Assembly: GCA_024653215.1 (NCBI GenBank)
Contig: JANLFU010000003.1
Span: forward strand, 62,001-126,000
DNA: 64,000 bases
Source of the DNA: Candidatus Saccharicenans sp.
GTDB taxonomy: Bacteria; Acidobacteriota; Aminicenantia; Aminicenantales; Saccharicenantaceae
Direction: 5' to 3'
The notes beneath the pieces were generated by a model, which ran no database searches, had not been told where the DNA came from, and saw only the letters and a program-made list of their open reading frames with translations. Shown here piece by piece: positions 8,491-18,161 of the stretch (positions are counted from its first letter, which is position 1; the number at the start of each line of letters is the position of its first letter). Both the position numbers and the translations under genes were made by a program.

Positions 8491-10659
8491 TTAAAACCCC
8501 AGGGCTCCCAGCAGGTCGGAGGTCCGGCTGATGTTGCCCAGGCCGAGGGAGAACCGGAATTGAACCTCAGGCTGGCTGCGGTAATTAAAAACCCGGAGGT
8601 CAAAGCTGAAGTCCAGGCACTGGTAGTGATACACTCCGGCCAGGGCGGCATAGAGAAACTTCCGGTTCTGCAGGTCGAATTCCAGCTGGGTTTTCAGGTC
8701 CAGCCTCTCCGGCCAGCGCCAGCCGGCCTGGAACCCGGCCTGGTGGCTACGGAAGAAACTGTCGGGGCCGAGGGCCTGGTAGTTTTTGGACCAGTTCAGG
8801 CTGAAGAAAAAATTATCTTCGGGCTTACCGAGATTGGCGCTCAACCTGGAGCTCAGGAAATTCTTTTCGTATGGATTGAAATCCGCCGATAGATCCAGGC
8901 TGAACCGCCCGGCCGGGTAGTACCTCAGATAGGCGTTCAGCGGAGAAAAGTGCCGCAGGGGATGTAGCGGGTAGAAGTATCTTATCGGACTGTGTTCCGG
9001 GTCAAAAAAGGCGGTGGTCGATAGCCCGAAGGTCAGGATTTCCCGTGGGGAGCTATCTGTTTTTATCAGAAAATGCTGCACCAGGCCGAATTTAAGGTCG
9101 TTATTCCTGAACAGGCCAAACGGAGATATTATCCGGTCCAGGGTTTCTCCGGCTAAGGGGGTATCGTAGGCATAGTAGATGAAAGGAACAAGCAGATGTT
9201 TCAGAAAGGGCTGGCCCTGCTTGAAATACAGGCGGTAAATGGCCGGACCTTCCAGGTTAAGTCCCAGCCTGGCCTGAGTGGTTAAGATAGGTTGAGCACT
9301 GCGGACCATGGTGCCGGGTTCGTAGCTCTGAAAATAGTAGATAAAATTGCCTCCGGCATTGAGGGTCAGGTTCAACCAGTCGGCTGGCATCAGGGGGAGC
9401 GATAGGGCCGGACGGAAATAGGCCTGGCCCAGCCGGTAACTGTCCCCGACCAGTTCGCTCTTCCAGCTGTAGTTCCAGTTGCTCAGACCGGATTCAAAGG
9501 ACAGGTAGACGGAAGGCAGCAACCGGTACTTCAGCAGGTTGAAACTGGCCTGGGGTAGATAGGCAGTCACAACATTCTGCCCGGTCTGCGGGAAATAGCT
9601 CTCAAACCTGGAGGTCCGCAGGTTGAAGTTGAAATAAGACCAGCTCCGGCTCAGGCCCAGCTGATAAGAGCGGTTGCTGACGGTGGCCGCGGTGAAGTTA
9701 TTCTCAAACTCTCTCAAAAAATTAAAAGAGCTCGAATAGTCGGCCTGTCCGGTCAGTTGAAAACCCAGGGGCAGGGACTGGACATGGTTCAAGCGCAGCA
9801 GGTAGGCCGGACTGGGCCGTTCGCCGCCCTCCTCCCGCCTGAAGAGGAAGAGGTAGCCACTGACTTCACCCCTGGTTCCCCCCGGCAAAAGATAGCGGTA
9901 TTCAAGTCCGGCCCCGGTGCCCTTGCGGCCATAAAAATCGGCGGTAAGGGTGGCATCCATGTTCGGGGCCAGGGCCCAGTAAAAGCTCTGGCTTATGGTC
10001 AGTCCCTTGACCCGGTTAAATCCCACCTTCGGGAAAAGAAAGCCAGTAGCCCGGTCTTTCAGGGGATAACGCAGGTAGGGTACGTAGAGGAGGGGAAGAT
10101 TTTTTACCCTTAGCACGGCCCGCTTCATGCTGATGTATTCTTCCGGATGAAGACTGGCCCGGGAAAAGGAGAAAAGCCAGCGGGGCACGGGCTGGGTGCA
10201 GGTGGTGAACCAGGCCCGGTCCAACCGGAAATGGCCGTCGGTCGATTTGGCTATGGACTCGGCCCCGAAGAAAAGTCCCGGGCGGGAAATGGCCCTGACT
10301 CCCTGTAGTTCTCCCCCGCCCGTTTTCAGGTTATAGGTTAGACGGTCACAGGCCACCACTTCGGACGGGAGCTGGAGGGTCACCTGGCCTTCGGCCACCA
10401 CCTCGTAGGTTTCGCTGTTGACCTGGAGTCTATCGGCCAGCAGAATAAGAGGGCCAAACCGCAGTTCCACCTCGCCCTGGGCCAGCCAGACCGGACCGTT
10501 TTTTTCCTGGTGGCGGGCCAGGAGCCGGATCGAATCTTCTGCAGCTTCCTGGCCCGGCTCGGGCCGGGCGTAAAGGACCGGGGCCAGGATTAGTAAGAGA
10601 ATGACCAGGAAGAAGGCAGGAATTCTGCTCAGAAAGGTTCCGGTATTCCCGTCGGACAT
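8491..10659 (-). CDS. lptD: LPS-assembly protein LptD
   Basis: LptD is the outer-membrane barrel that inserts lipopolysaccharide into the outer leaflet. From ATG 10659 the protein has 722 residues: signal peptide (about 8-30), an LptA/OstA-like beta-jellyroll (about 50-150; ADRLQVNSETYEVVAEG is typical), then a long barrel with alternating aromatic residues to the C-terminal Phe (GALGF). The open frame extends upstream to 11085, but that part overlaps the divergent barrel gene and lies upstream of a well-formed promoter at 10706-10678 that would start transcription near 10671. The start is therefore placed at 10659. Presence of LptD shows a true LPS-bearing outer membrane. Confidence 0.88.
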   Translation of the reverse strand: MSDGNTGTFLSRIPAFFLVILLLILAPVLYARPEPGQEAAEDSIRLLARHQEKNGPVWLAQGEVELRFGPLILLADRLQVNSETYEVVAEGQVTLQLPSEVVACDRLTYNLKTGGGELQGVRAISRPGLFFGAESIAKSTDGHFRLDRAWFTTCTQPVPRWLFSFSRASLHPEEYISMKRAVLRVKNLPLLYVPYLRYPLKDRATGFLFPKVGFNRVKGLTISQSFYWALAPNMDATLTADFYGRKGTGAGLEYRYLLPGGTRGEVSGYLFLFRREEGGERPSPAYLLRLNHVQSLPLGFQLTGQADYSSSFNFLREFENNFTAATVSNRSYQLGLSRSWSYFNFNLRTSRFESYFPQTGQNVVTAYLPQASFNLLKYRLLPSVYLSFESGLSNWNYSWKSELVGDSYRLGQAYFRPALSLPLMPADWLNLTLNAGGNFIYYFQSYEPGTMVRSAQPILTTQARLGLNLEGPAIYRLYFKQGQPFLKHLLVPFIYYAYDTPLAGETLDRIISPFGLFRNNDLKFGLVQHFLIKTDSSPREILTFGLSTTAFFDPEHSPIRYFYPLHPLRHFSPLNAYLRYYPAGRFSLDLSADFNPYEKNFLSSRLSANLGKPEDNFFFSLNWSKNYQALGPDSFFRSHQAGFQAGWRWPERLDLKTQLEFDLQNRKFLYAALAGVYHYQCLDFSFDLRVFNYRSQPEVQFRFSLGLGNISRTSDLLGALGF

Positions 10660-10677
10660 CCAGTACACTCTTAACAT

Positions 10678-10706
10678 AATATATAATTGCCGGCCGGCCC
10701 AGACAA
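10678..10706 (-). promoter_or_regulatory. Promoter of lptD
   Basis: TTGTCT (10706-10701), 17 bp, TATATT (10683-10678) on the minus strand; the predicted start near 10671 gives a leader of only about 12 bases before ATG 10659. The spacer includes a GGCCGGCC palindrome. Confidence 0.5.
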
Positions 10707-10731
10707 GAAGAAAACAACCGGCAGGGCCCGG

Positions 10732-10761
10732 TTGAACTGGCTGTCCAAGTTGTGGTAATAA
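10732..10761 (+). promoter_or_regulatory. Possible promoter of the exopolysaccharide cluster
   Basis: TTGAAC (10732-10737), 18 bp, TAATAA (10756-10761) precede the GTG at 10786. The -10 is not ideal. It would face the lptD promoter from a shared 126-bp divergent region. Confidence 0.35.
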
Positions 10762-10785
10762 TAAACACTCAAAAAGAATACTGCT

Positions 10786-12030
10786 GTGACCAAGTTGAAG
10801 AGGAAAGCTTCTTTTTTGCTGATAATGGGGGTGCTGGGCCTTATCCCGTTCACCCTGTCTTCTCCAGGGCGGGCTGAGACCTGGAAGGCCAGGGAGCTGC
10901 GCCTTAACTGGGAACGGGCGGCCTGGAAGTTCGGACCCATCAGGCTTCAGCCGCTGATCATCATCAGGGATGCCGGTTATGACTCCAACATCTATTACCA
11001 CCCTGAAGCCGTTTCCGATTTCTGGCTGACGGCCGGGCCGGGGGTTGAGGCCTATTTCATGTTGCGCAAACGACTGATAGTTCACCTGTTTGAATCGCCA
11101 CAGTACGTCTATTTTTTTAAGACCGAGAGGGAGAGGACCTGGAATAATTACCTGAACGGCGACATTTCCCTGAGCCTGAATCGTTTCCTGCTGACGGCCG
11201 GGGGAGCCCTAAACCGGGCCCGGGAGCGCTGGAACACCGAAATTGACATCCGGCCCAGGCGGAACGAAAAAAAGGGTTTCGTTTCGCTGCTCTACCAGAG
11301 GTCCTACCGGGTGTCCTTCGAGGTTACGGCTACCAAGATAGATTACGAATATGAGAGCATTGAATACGGCTCGGTCAACATCGGGGAGCGGCTGAGCCAC
11401 CTGGAAACCTTCTGGAACGGCAAGTTTTATTACCGTTTGAACCCCCGGGTCCAGTTTTTCCTGGAAGGGGAATGGGGAAGGTATGATTTCAGGAGCCCGG
11501 CCAGCCCGGGGGATTCCCGGAGCCGGACCTTCTATTCAGGTTTTGAGTTTTCGCCCACGGGCCGTGTAAGGGGGCAGATAAGGATAGGCTATAAGTTCTT
11601 TGACACTCTGGCTGAGGGGATGCCTGACTTTCGGGGGGCGGTAGGAGATACTTCTGTCAGCTGGGTCTTCCTGCGCCCGCTGCTGTTGAGGGCCTCCTAC
11701 CGGCGGGATGTCAACTTTTCCATCTGGTCGCAGAATCCCTTTTACGTGGGTAATTCCTGGTCGGCCGGGAGTTCGCTCTATCTTTTCCGGAAGAGGCTCC
11801 GGCTTGATTACACCCACAGTCAGCTGCGGAATGATTACCCCCTGGGTGAGGTGGCCGGTGCTGAACCGCGACAGGATAAATACACTTTAAATTCGGTGGC
11901 CTTATATATTAGAATAAAAAAGAATGTAGGCCTTGGATTATCCGGAGGTATCTGGTCCAGAGATATAAACGTTCTGAACTGGGATGCCGAGCGGAAATTT
12001 ATCGGTTTGAACCTGACCTATGAATTTTGA
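10786..12030 (+). CDS. Outer-membrane beta-barrel protein, probably for exopolysaccharide secretion
   Basis: The 414-residue product (GTG start) has a signal peptide (about residues 8-31, ending at GRAE) and then strand-like segments rich in Tyr, Phe, Arg and Trp, and ends with an aromatic C-terminus (NLTYEF). This is a barrel of about 380 residues. No catalytic motif is visible. It opens a cluster with Wza, Wzc and ligase homologues, and barrel proteins at this place in synthase- or Wzy-dependent clusters often help export or anchor the polymer. Its family is not certain; it resembles the barrels found in exosortase/EPS loci. Divergent from lptD. Confidence 0.75.
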   Translation: MTKLKRKASFLLIMGVLGLIPFTLSSPGRAETWKARELRLNWERAAWKFGPIRLQPLIIIRDAGYDSNIYYHPEAVSDFWLTAGPGVEAYFMLRKRLIVHLFESPQYVYFFKTERERTWNNYLNGDISLSLNRFLLTAGGALNRARERWNTEIDIRPRRNEKKGFVSLLYQRSYRVSFEVTATKIDYEYESIEYGSVNIGERLSHLETFWNGKFYYRLNPRVQFFLEGEWGRYDFRSPASPGDSRSRTFYSGFEFSPTGRVRGQIRIGYKFFDTLAEGMPDFRGAVGDTSVSWVFLRPLLLRASYRRDVNFSIWSQNPFYVGNSWSAGSSLYLFRKRLRLDYTHSQLRNDYPLGEVAGAEPRQDKYTLNSVALYIRIKKNVGLGLSGGIWSRDINVLNWDAERKFIGLNLTYEF

Positions 12031-12075
12031 TTGAGGATTATTCTCTCGGCACGGGTTACAGAAAAGGTTGAGGAA

Positions 12076-12975
12076 ATGAGAAAAAAAGGATTCTTTTTTT
12101 CAAAGGCGATCCTGGTCCTGTTCCTGGCCAGCTGGCTGTCGCTGACCGGCCTGGGGCAGACCAGGCCGGCCCAGGCTGAAGGACAGGAAACCCAGGCGGC
12201 GCGCGAATACTTCATCCGGGAATATATCATCGGTCCCCGGGACCTGCTGGAAATAAAGGTCTTCGAACTGCCGGAATTCGACCACACCGTCCGCGTCTCG
12301 GAAGACGGTTCCATCACCCTGCCTCTTCTGGGAAACGTCCAGGTGGGCGGCCTGACCAAGGAGAAAGTCGAGCAGAAAATCGCCGACCTTCTGGAAAAGT
12401 ACGTCAAAAGAGCCCAGGTTTCGGTTTTTATCAAGGAGTACCAGAGTTCCAGGGTGGCCATCATCGGGGCCGTGGAAAAACCGGGCATGTATGAGCTGGT
12501 CGGTCGCCAGTCTCTGCTGCAGATGATTTCCCAGGCCGGCGGCTTCAAGGAAAATGCGGCCAACGAGATTTATGTCCTGAGGGAAGGGCAGGATGGCAAC
12601 ACCGCCTCCATCAGCATTGACCTGGAAGACCTCCTGCTCAACGGAAATCAGCGCCTGAACATACCGCTGCAGCCCAACGATGTCATCAACGTCCCGGTGG
12701 ACAGGCTGATTACCATCTATGTCTTCGGCCAGGTGCGCAACCCCGGAGCCCTGCAGGTCAAGATATCCAAGAAAATCACCCTGCTCCAGGCCATTGCCCA
12801 GGCCGGGGGACTCAGTGAAAACGCCTCCAAGCGGGGAGTCATTGTCAAGCGAAAGGACAAGAGTGGTAAGGAGACCAACCTCCGGGTTAACCTGAACGAT
12901 ATCATCAAGGGCAAGCGCAAGGACATCCCTCTCAGGGAGGGAGATGTGGTCATCGTCAAAGAAAGCATATTTTAA
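12076..12975 (+). CDS. Wza-like polysaccharide export protein
   Basis: From ATG 12076 (preceded by GAGG) the protein has 299 residues; a TTG at 12031 would add 15 residues and is less likely. Signal peptide about 1-35 (ending PAQAEG), without a clear lipobox. The Poly_export domain spans about 50-130 (IGPRDLLEIKVFELPEFD is its hallmark), followed by two SLBB domains (about 140-210 and 225-295), each with a GAV/GQV...PG...L...AGG pattern. Members form the outer-membrane and periplasmic channel through which capsule or exopolysaccharide leaves the cell, docked to the Wzc-type protein encoded next. Confidence 0.92.
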   Translation: MRKKGFFFSKAILVLFLASWLSLTGLGQTRPAQAEGQETQAAREYFIREYIIGPRDLLEIKVFELPEFDHTVRVSEDGSITLPLLGNVQVGGLTKEKVEQKIADLLEKYVKRAQVSVFIKEYQSSRVAIIGAVEKPGMYELVGRQSLLQMISQAGGFKENAANEIYVLREGQDGNTASISIDLEDLLLNGNQRLNIPLQPNDVINVPVDRLITIYVFGQVRNPGALQVKISKKITLLQAIAQAGGLSENASKRGVIVKRKDKSGKETNLRVNLNDIIKGKRKDIPLREGDVVIVKESIF

Positions 12976-13000
12976 TACCGGGAACTGGAGAGGGTTTGAG

Positions 13001-15214
13001 ATGAGCAACGAGAATTATGTGGAACCGCAGGCCCTGGAGGCGGGAGAAATCGATCTCCGGAAATACCTGGACATTATCCTCCGTCGACGCTGGACGGTAA
13101 TATCGATTACCCTGATCGCGGCCGCCCTGTCCCTGATCATCTCCTTCGTCACCAGGCCGGTCTACAAGGCCCGGGGCACGGTCATGATTGAGAAAGAGCC
13201 CAACATCCTGAGCTTCGAGGATATCTTCCAGATCGAGACCTTCCGGGATGATTATTTCCAGACCCAGTATAAACTGCTGCAGAGCCGCAGCCTGGCCGAA
13301 AGGACCATCGAGCGGCTCAAGCTCTGGGAAAAGAAAGAGTTTTCCGGCAGCAAGAGCCCGACCGCTGACGACTTGAAGAATCCAGTTTTCCGGCAGAAGA
13401 TGGTGGATAAATTTCTCGGCCGCCTGGAAGTCAAGCCCATCCGAATGACCAGGCTGGTGGAAGTGGCCTTTAAGGCCCACGACCCCACTCTGGCCAGCGA
13501 CTGTGTCAATGCCCTGTTCGACTCCTTCGTTGACATGAATATCGAGGCCAAGTACGAAACCACCGAACAGGCCACGGAATTCCTCAGCGGGCAGATCGAG
13601 GAGCTCAAGAAGGAAATCAGCCAGAAGGAACAGGAGCTTCAGAATTACGGCCAGGAGAAGGATATCGTCATCCTGAGTGATAAAGAAACCACCATGCTGG
13701 ACAAGATCAGCGAGCTGAACAAGGCCCTGACCGAAGCCCAGATCGACCGGGTCAGGAAAGAATCCTATTACAACGGGATAAAGAACGCTTCTCCAGATTT
13801 TATTCCCGAAGCCATGAACAACCCCCTGATCCAGCGGCTGAGGGAGGATTACCTGAAGCTCAGCCGCGAGTACGCCAAGATGCAGGAGAAATTCCAGCCA
13901 GAATACCCGGAAATGCAGCGGCTGAAGGCCGAACTGGATTCGGCCCGGGAACTTCTCAAGAATGAAACCCAGCGCCTGATCAAGGCCGCCTACGCCGATT
14001 ACCAGGCAGCCCTGAAAAAAGAAATATCCCTTAAAGAGCTTTTTGAACAGCAGAAAGAAGAGGCCTTCCGCCTGAATTCCAGTGCCATTCTTTACAATAG
14101 CCTAAAAATCGAGCTGGAGAACAAGAAGAACCTGCTGGAATCATTGCTGAAAAGGCAGAGCGAGACCGGGGTCTCAGCCAGGCTCAAAGGACTGCGGACG
14201 TCCAACATAAGGATAGTGGACCGGGCCGACCTGCCCCTTCGCCCGGACAGCCCCAGGAAATTCCGCAATCTGCTGCTGGCTCTGTTCCTGGGTCTGTTTG
14301 GCGGCCTGGGCCTGGCCCTGGTGATGGAGTACCTGGATAATACCGTCAAATCGGCCGAGGATATCGAGCGTTATTCGGGCCTGCCCACCCTGGGGGTGGT
14401 TCCAGTTTTTGATGAAGACGCCACCCTGAACGGACATTATTACGCATACCGCTCGGGCGAAGAGGAAGAGGAGGGCAGTAAGAAAAAGAAGAAAGAACGG
14501 GATAAGGCTGCAGCTGAAAATGGGGGCGAGCCCCGCAGTATAGAACTGATCAGCCATTTTGCCCCGGATTCGACCTTCGCCGAAAGCTACCGGTCGCTGC
14601 GGACGGCCCTGCTGCTGTCCGGACCGCTGGCCAGCCTGAAGAGCCTGATCATTACCAGCCCCCTGCCCAATGAAGGCAAATCGGTAACCATCTCCAACCT
14701 GGCCGTCAGCCTGGCCCAGATGGAGAAAAAGGTGCTGCTGATGGATGCCGACCTGCGCCGGCCGAAGCAGCACCGGATATTCAACCTGAAGAACCACGAC
14801 GGCCTGAGCAATTACCTGACCATGGGCCTGGAACTGAATAAGCTGATCAAGACCACCCTGGTGCCTTCCCTCTACTTCATCAACTCTGGCCCGGTACCGC
14901 CCAACCCGGCTGAACTTCTTGGTTCGGACCGGATGAAGGCCCTGCTGGACAGGCTGAAAGCGGCCTTTGATTTTATCCTCATCGATACCCCCCCGATCCT
15001 GTCGGTGACCGATGCCCAGGTTCTGGGGAAAATGGTGGACGGGCTGGTCCTGGTGGTTCAGGCTGACCGGACTCCACGGGAAGCCCTGAAACAGACCAGG
15101 GAGGTTATCGACCTGCTGCAGCTGAAGACCTACGGGGTCGTTATCAACGCCCTGAATCTCGATAACCGGGGTTATTACCGCCGGCAATACTACCGTCATT
15201 ATTACCAGAAATAA
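13001..15214 (+). CDS. Wzc-like chain-length determinant fused to a BY-type tyrosine kinase
   Basis: The 737-residue protein starts at ATG 13001. It has an N-terminal Wzz domain with a first membrane helix (about 30-55), long periplasmic coiled coils (about 190-400), a second helix (about 430-450), a charged cytoplasmic linker with an E-run and a K-run (about 480-510), and a CpsD/CapB kinase domain. The kinase shows Walker A (SPLPNEGKSVTISNLA), Walker A' (LLMDADLRRP) and Walker B (FILIDTPPIL). The tail YYRRQYYRHYYQK holds three Tyr pairs, the autophosphorylation cluster. Such proteins set polymer length and control assembly by cycles of tyrosine phosphorylation, reversed by the phosphatase encoded six bases downstream. 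Confidence 0.94.
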   Translation: MSNENYVEPQALEAGEIDLRKYLDIILRRRWTVISITLIAAALSLIISFVTRPVYKARGTVMIEKEPNILSFEDIFQIETFRDDYFQTQYKLLQSRSLAERTIERLKLWEKKEFSGSKSPTADDLKNPVFRQKMVDKFLGRLEVKPIRMTRLVEVAFKAHDPTLASDCVNALFDSFVDMNIEAKYETTEQATEFLSGQIEELKKEISQKEQELQNYGQEKDIVILSDKETTMLDKISELNKALTEAQIDRVRKESYYNGIKNASPDFIPEAMNNPLIQRLREDYLKLSREYAKMQEKFQPEYPEMQRLKAELDSARELLKNETQRLIKAAYADYQAALKKEISLKELFEQQKEEAFRLNSSAILYNSLKIELENKKNLLESLLKRQSETGVSARLKGLRTSNIRIVDRADLPLRPDSPRKFRNLLLALFLGLFGGLGLALVMEYLDNTVKSAEDIERYSGLPTLGVVPVFDEDATLNGHYYAYRSGEEEEEGSKKKKKERDKAAAENGGEPRSIELISHFAPDSTFAESYRSLRTALLLSGPLASLKSLIITSPLPNEGKSVTISNLAVSLAQMEKKVLLMDADLRRPKQHRIFNLKNHDGLSNYLTMGLELNKLIKTTLVPSLYFINSGPVPPNPAELLGSDRMKALLDRLKAAFDFILIDTPPILSVTDAQVLGKMVDGLVLVVQADRTPREALKQTREVIDLLQLKTYGVVINALNLDNRGYYRRQYYRHYYQK

Positions 15215-15219
15215 AGATC

Positions 15220-16080
15220 ATGGAGATCAAGGTCAAGGTCTACTTCAACCGGGATCTCGGGGGTAACAGCCTGATTGACCTGCACACCCATCTTCTGCCC
15301 GACTGGGATGATGGGGCCGAGAACTGGGAGGAAACCGAGAAGATGGTGGAGGTGGCCGCGGCCGACGGTATAGGAGCCATCTGTCTGACCCCCCATATTT
15401 TCCGTTTTTCCCGCTACCAGGACAACCAGGAAGTCCTGGAGGAACGTTTCAACCAGTTTTCTGAAAAGTTCCGGAGCGAGAAGCGGGTCAAGTTTTTCCG
15501 CGGGGCCGAAGTTTTTATCCATCCCGACCTGGTCCGGGAAGTGGAAACTAGGAACCTGAGCATAAATCAGAGCGAGTATGTTTTTGTCGAATTTCCTTCA
15601 GACCAGGTTCCGGCCGGCGCCCGGGACCTTTTTTACCGGATGATGCTGGCCGGTTATACCCCCATCATCAGTCACCCGGAGAGAAACGACCTGCTGGGAC
15701 GGCAGCCGGAAATCCTGTTTGACCTGGTCAGCCGCGGCTGTCTGGCCCAGCTGACGGCCGGCAGCCTGACCGGAAACTTCGGGTCGGAAGTTCAGAAGAG
15801 GGCCGAGCTCTTCCTGAAGCATCACCTGGTACAGTTGATGGCCTCCGATGCCCATGATTCTAAAAACAGGCGGCCGCTTCTAAGCCGCGGGCTGGAAGCC
15901 GCCTCCCGGATAGTCGGCCGGGATACGGCTGAAGCCATGGTCCGGGAAGTTCCAGAGGCTATTCTAAATAACAGGCTGATCCCGGAGCTGGGTCAGCCGG
16001 TCTGCCCTTCCCGGGGTCGGAAAATATTTGGTCTGTTCGGAAGCAGGAAGAAAAAAAAATTGCTTGAAAAGACTGAGTGA
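15220..16080 (+). CDS. PHP-family protein-tyrosine phosphatase (CpsB/CapC type)
   Basis: A 286-residue metal-dependent phosphatase of the PHP fold. Metal ligands are visible in IDLHTHLLPDWDDG (about residue 23), CLTPH (about 60), RGAEVF (about 95), ISHPERN (about 150) and ASDAHDS (about 210). Homologues in Gram-positive and delta-proteobacterial capsule loci dephosphorylate the BY-kinase tyrosine tail, and the gene directly follows that kinase here. The C-terminus (about 250-286) is basic and Lys-rich (SRKKKKLLEK), beyond the usual domain. Cytoplasmic. Confidence 0.93.
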   Translation: MEIKVKVYFNRDLGGNSLIDLHTHLLPDWDDGAENWEETEKMVEVAAADGIGAICLTPHIFRFSRYQDNQEVLEERFNQFSEKFRSEKRVKFFRGAEVFIHPDLVREVETRNLSINQSEYVFVEFPSDQVPAGARDLFYRMMLAGYTPIISHPERNDLLGRQPEILFDLVSRGCLAQLTAGSLTGNFGSEVQKRAELFLKHHLVQLMASDAHDSKNRRPLLSRGLEAASRIVGRDTAEAMVREVPEAILNNRLIPELGQPVCPSRGRKIFGLFGSRKKKKLLEKTE

Positions 16081-16112
16081 AACGACTATATATATTGGAT
16101 AGGGAGGTTAAC

Positions 16113-16646
16113 ATGCTCCGGAATGAGATTTATCGTTCTCCCGTTTTATCTGGGATTGTTCTTCTGGCTTTTATACTCTTACTGCTGCCTGCTGAAACCC
16201 TGGCTGCTCCCACTGGTTCTCTGGTCGGGTTCATTTATGGGGGCGATATGAAGACCCCCGTCCAGAACGCGGTGGTTAAGGTCCGCAACGTTGACGATGG
16301 CCAAGAATATGTCAGCACCCCGACGGATGCCAGTGGCTCATATAAACTTGATAAGCTCAAAGAGGGCAAGTACATACTCGGCATAACCGCTCCCGATGGC
16401 GACTACAATTTCCCCTATGTAATGGTTATCAAGGGCGGAGAAATCGGCAAGCTGTCCCTGGCTCTTAAGTCCGGGGCTGCCTCCGGCCTGGGCCAGGAAA
16501 CGGTTGAACCCACTCAAAAGGAAAAGGTTTCCTTTTTCAAGACACCGATGGGAATAGCCGTTCTGATGGTGGCCACCACCCTGGCCCTGTACGGGACCTT
16601 TAAGCTTCTGGAAGGAAAGGAAGAAGCCTCTCCCTCCAAGAAGTAA
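16113..16646 (+). CDS. Small exported protein with a carboxypeptidase-regulatory-like domain and C-terminal membrane anchor
   Basis: 177 residues from ATG 16113, which has AGGGAGG six bases upstream; a GTG at 16077 overlapping the phosphatase stop is less likely. Signal peptide about 10-36 (ending TLAAP). Residues about 38-125 form a transthyretin/CNA-B-like sandwich (GSLVGFIYGGDMKTPVQNA, SGSYKLDKLKEGKYILGI). A low-complexity linker is followed by a transmembrane helix (about 148-168) and a short charged tail KEEASPSKK. The layout suggests a surface-exposed or periplasmic domain tethered to the inner membrane. Its place between the phosphatase and the ligase suggests a part in polymer assembly or attachment; the function is unknown. 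Confidence 0.75.
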   Translation: MLRNEIYRSPVLSGIVLLAFILLLLPAETLAAPTGSLVGFIYGGDMKTPVQNAVVKVRNVDDGQEYVSTPTDASGSYKLDKLKEGKYILGITAPDGDYNFPYVMVIKGGEIGKLSLALKSGAASGLGQETVEPTQKEKVSFFKTPMGIAVLMVATTLALYGTFKLLEGKEEASPSKK

Positions 16647-16742
16647 CCGGGCCCTGACCGTAAGAAACAAGCGACCATCCTTACAAAAATTAATCTACCC
16701 TTATAGTTCCGGCTGACTTATAATAACCTTCAGAAAATCAGA

Positions 16743-18161
16743 ATGGATAGTTTTATATTCGTTTTGCTCTGCATTCTGCTGTGGCTCCTGCCCCTTCCCT
16801 TCGGCGGCAATATCGAGTGGGCGGTCTTTGGCCTGGAAGTGGCTGTCTGGCTCCTGTTCCTGGCTTATTTAGTTTCTCTCCTGAAGCGGAAACCAGCCGT
16901 GGTGCCGGCGGGTGACCGAAACCGTTTTAGGCCCGTATATTTTTTTATATGTCTGTTTTTTCTGCTGGCCCTGGCCCAGCTCTGGCCCTGGCCGGAGCCC
17001 GTGGTCAGAACACTTTCCCCGGTGGCCTGGTCCTGGCGCCAGTCTCTGGCCCAGACCGGTCTGTTTGAACCGGCTGAATTCCGGGCCCAGGCCTTTTCCC
17101 TTTCTCCCTGGGCCAGTGCCTACGAGCTGGTCAGGTATCTGTCCTACGCCGCTTTTATTTTCCTTCTCTCCAGGACCCTGACCAGCCGGACCAGGATCAA
17201 GGCCCTGACTTTAACCCTGGTCAGTGCCGGGGTTTTCCAGTCTCTCTACGGCCTGTCGGAGTTTTTCGGGGGAACCAACCGCATTTTTACCTGGGTCAAC
17301 CGCTATTATTCCGGAAGTGCCTTCGGCACCTTTGTTAACCGCGACCATTATTCGGCTTTTCTGGAGATGCTCTTCCCGCTGAGCCTGGGCTATTTCCTGG
17401 TTCGGGCGGAGTTTTTTAGCTTGAAGCCAGGCCTCAGCTGGAGGCAGAAAATGGCCAGGTTCGGACAGGAGCAGGTCCAGAAATCGCTGCTATTCGTAAT
17501 ACCGCCTCTTATCATCGGCCTCGGCTTGTTTTTTTCCCGCTGTCGTTCGGGCATCATAATCTTCATAGTTACCTTTTTCCTGACCCTGCTGCTCCTGTCC
17601 GTGGCCGGTATCTCCGGCCGGCATAAAACCGAAAAGAGGCTGGTCAGGGCGGTGGTGCTGCTGGTGCTTCTGGGTGTGGTTCTCATCGGCATCGGACCGG
17701 TTCTGGAAAGATTTACCCAGGGCGGTTTTTTTGACCGAAACCGGCTTCTGTTTTATCGCCATACCCTGGACCTCATTTCCGACTATCCGCTTACGGGCTG
17801 CGGGCTGGGGACCTACGTCCAGGCCATAAATCGTTACCTGGCGAGGGACTTCAATGTTATCCTCAGCCACGCTCACAACGATTACCTGGAAATGCTGGCC
17901 GAAGCCGGTCTGGTCGGTGGACTGGCCCTGATTCTGGCCGCTATCCTGGGTTTCGCGCTGGCCCTGCGCGGCTGGCTTAAAAGCCGTGACCCGCTGGCCA
18001 AGGGAGTGGGGCTAGGGGCGTTGATGGGTGTGTTTGCCATTCTTTTCCATAGTCTGACTGATTTCAGCCTGAGAATGCCCGGCAATGCTCTCGTCTGGTT
18101 AAGCCTGTTCGTGCTGGCAGTTAAAGCGCCGGTCATTCTGGATAAAAGGGAGGAGACATGA
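16743..18161 (+). CDS. O-antigen ligase/polymerase family membrane protein (Wzy/WaaL-like)
   Basis: The 472-residue protein is hydrophobic with about 12 membrane segments. A large loop (about residues 180-220; FVNRDHYSAFLEM) and the HAHNDYLEMLAEAG motif near residue 378 are the signature of the Wzy_C/O-antigen ligase family, where the His and following residues lie in the periplasmic catalytic loop. Such enzymes either polymerise repeat units or join polymer to a carrier. Without glycosyltransferases or a flippase in view, polymerase and ligase cannot be told apart. A TATAAT at 16719 could give a second start of transcription, though its -35 is poor. Confidence 0.9.
   Translation: MDSFIFVLLCILLWLLPLPFGGNIEWAVFGLEVAVWLLFLAYLVSLLKRKPAVVPAGDRNRFRPVYFFICLFFLLALAQLWPWPEPVVRTLSPVAWSWRQSLAQTGLFEPAEFRAQAFSLSPWASAYELVRYLSYAAFIFLLSRTLTSRTRIKALTLTLVSAGVFQSLYGLSEFFGGTNRIFTWVNRYYSGSAFGTFVNRDHYSAFLEMLFPLSLGYFLVRAEFFSLKPGLSWRQKMARFGQEQVQKSLLFVIPPLIIGLGLFFSRCRSGIIIFIVTFFLTLLLLSVAGISGRHKTEKRLVRAVVLLVLLGVVLIGIGPVLERFTQGGFFDRNRLLFYRHTLDLISDYPLTGCGLGTYVQAINRYLARDFNVILSHAHNDYLEMLAEAGLVGGLALILAAILGFALALRGWLKSRDPLAKGVGLGALMGVFAILFHSLTDFSLRMPGNALVWLSLFVLAVKAPVILDKREET

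Noticed and set aside
10660-11085. Upstream extension of the lptD frame to 11085
   Set aside because: It overlaps a divergent gene with a clear signal peptide and lies upstream of a good promoter; the signal peptide of LptD starts near 10659.
14455-14520. E-run and K-run in the Wzc-like kinase as a possible frameshift or insertion
   Set aside because: The frame stays open and both flanking domains are intact; charged linkers here are plausible.
16077-16112. GTG start overlapping the phosphatase stop for the small anchored protein
   Set aside because: An AGGGAGG lies at the right distance before ATG 16113, and the signal peptide begins just after it.
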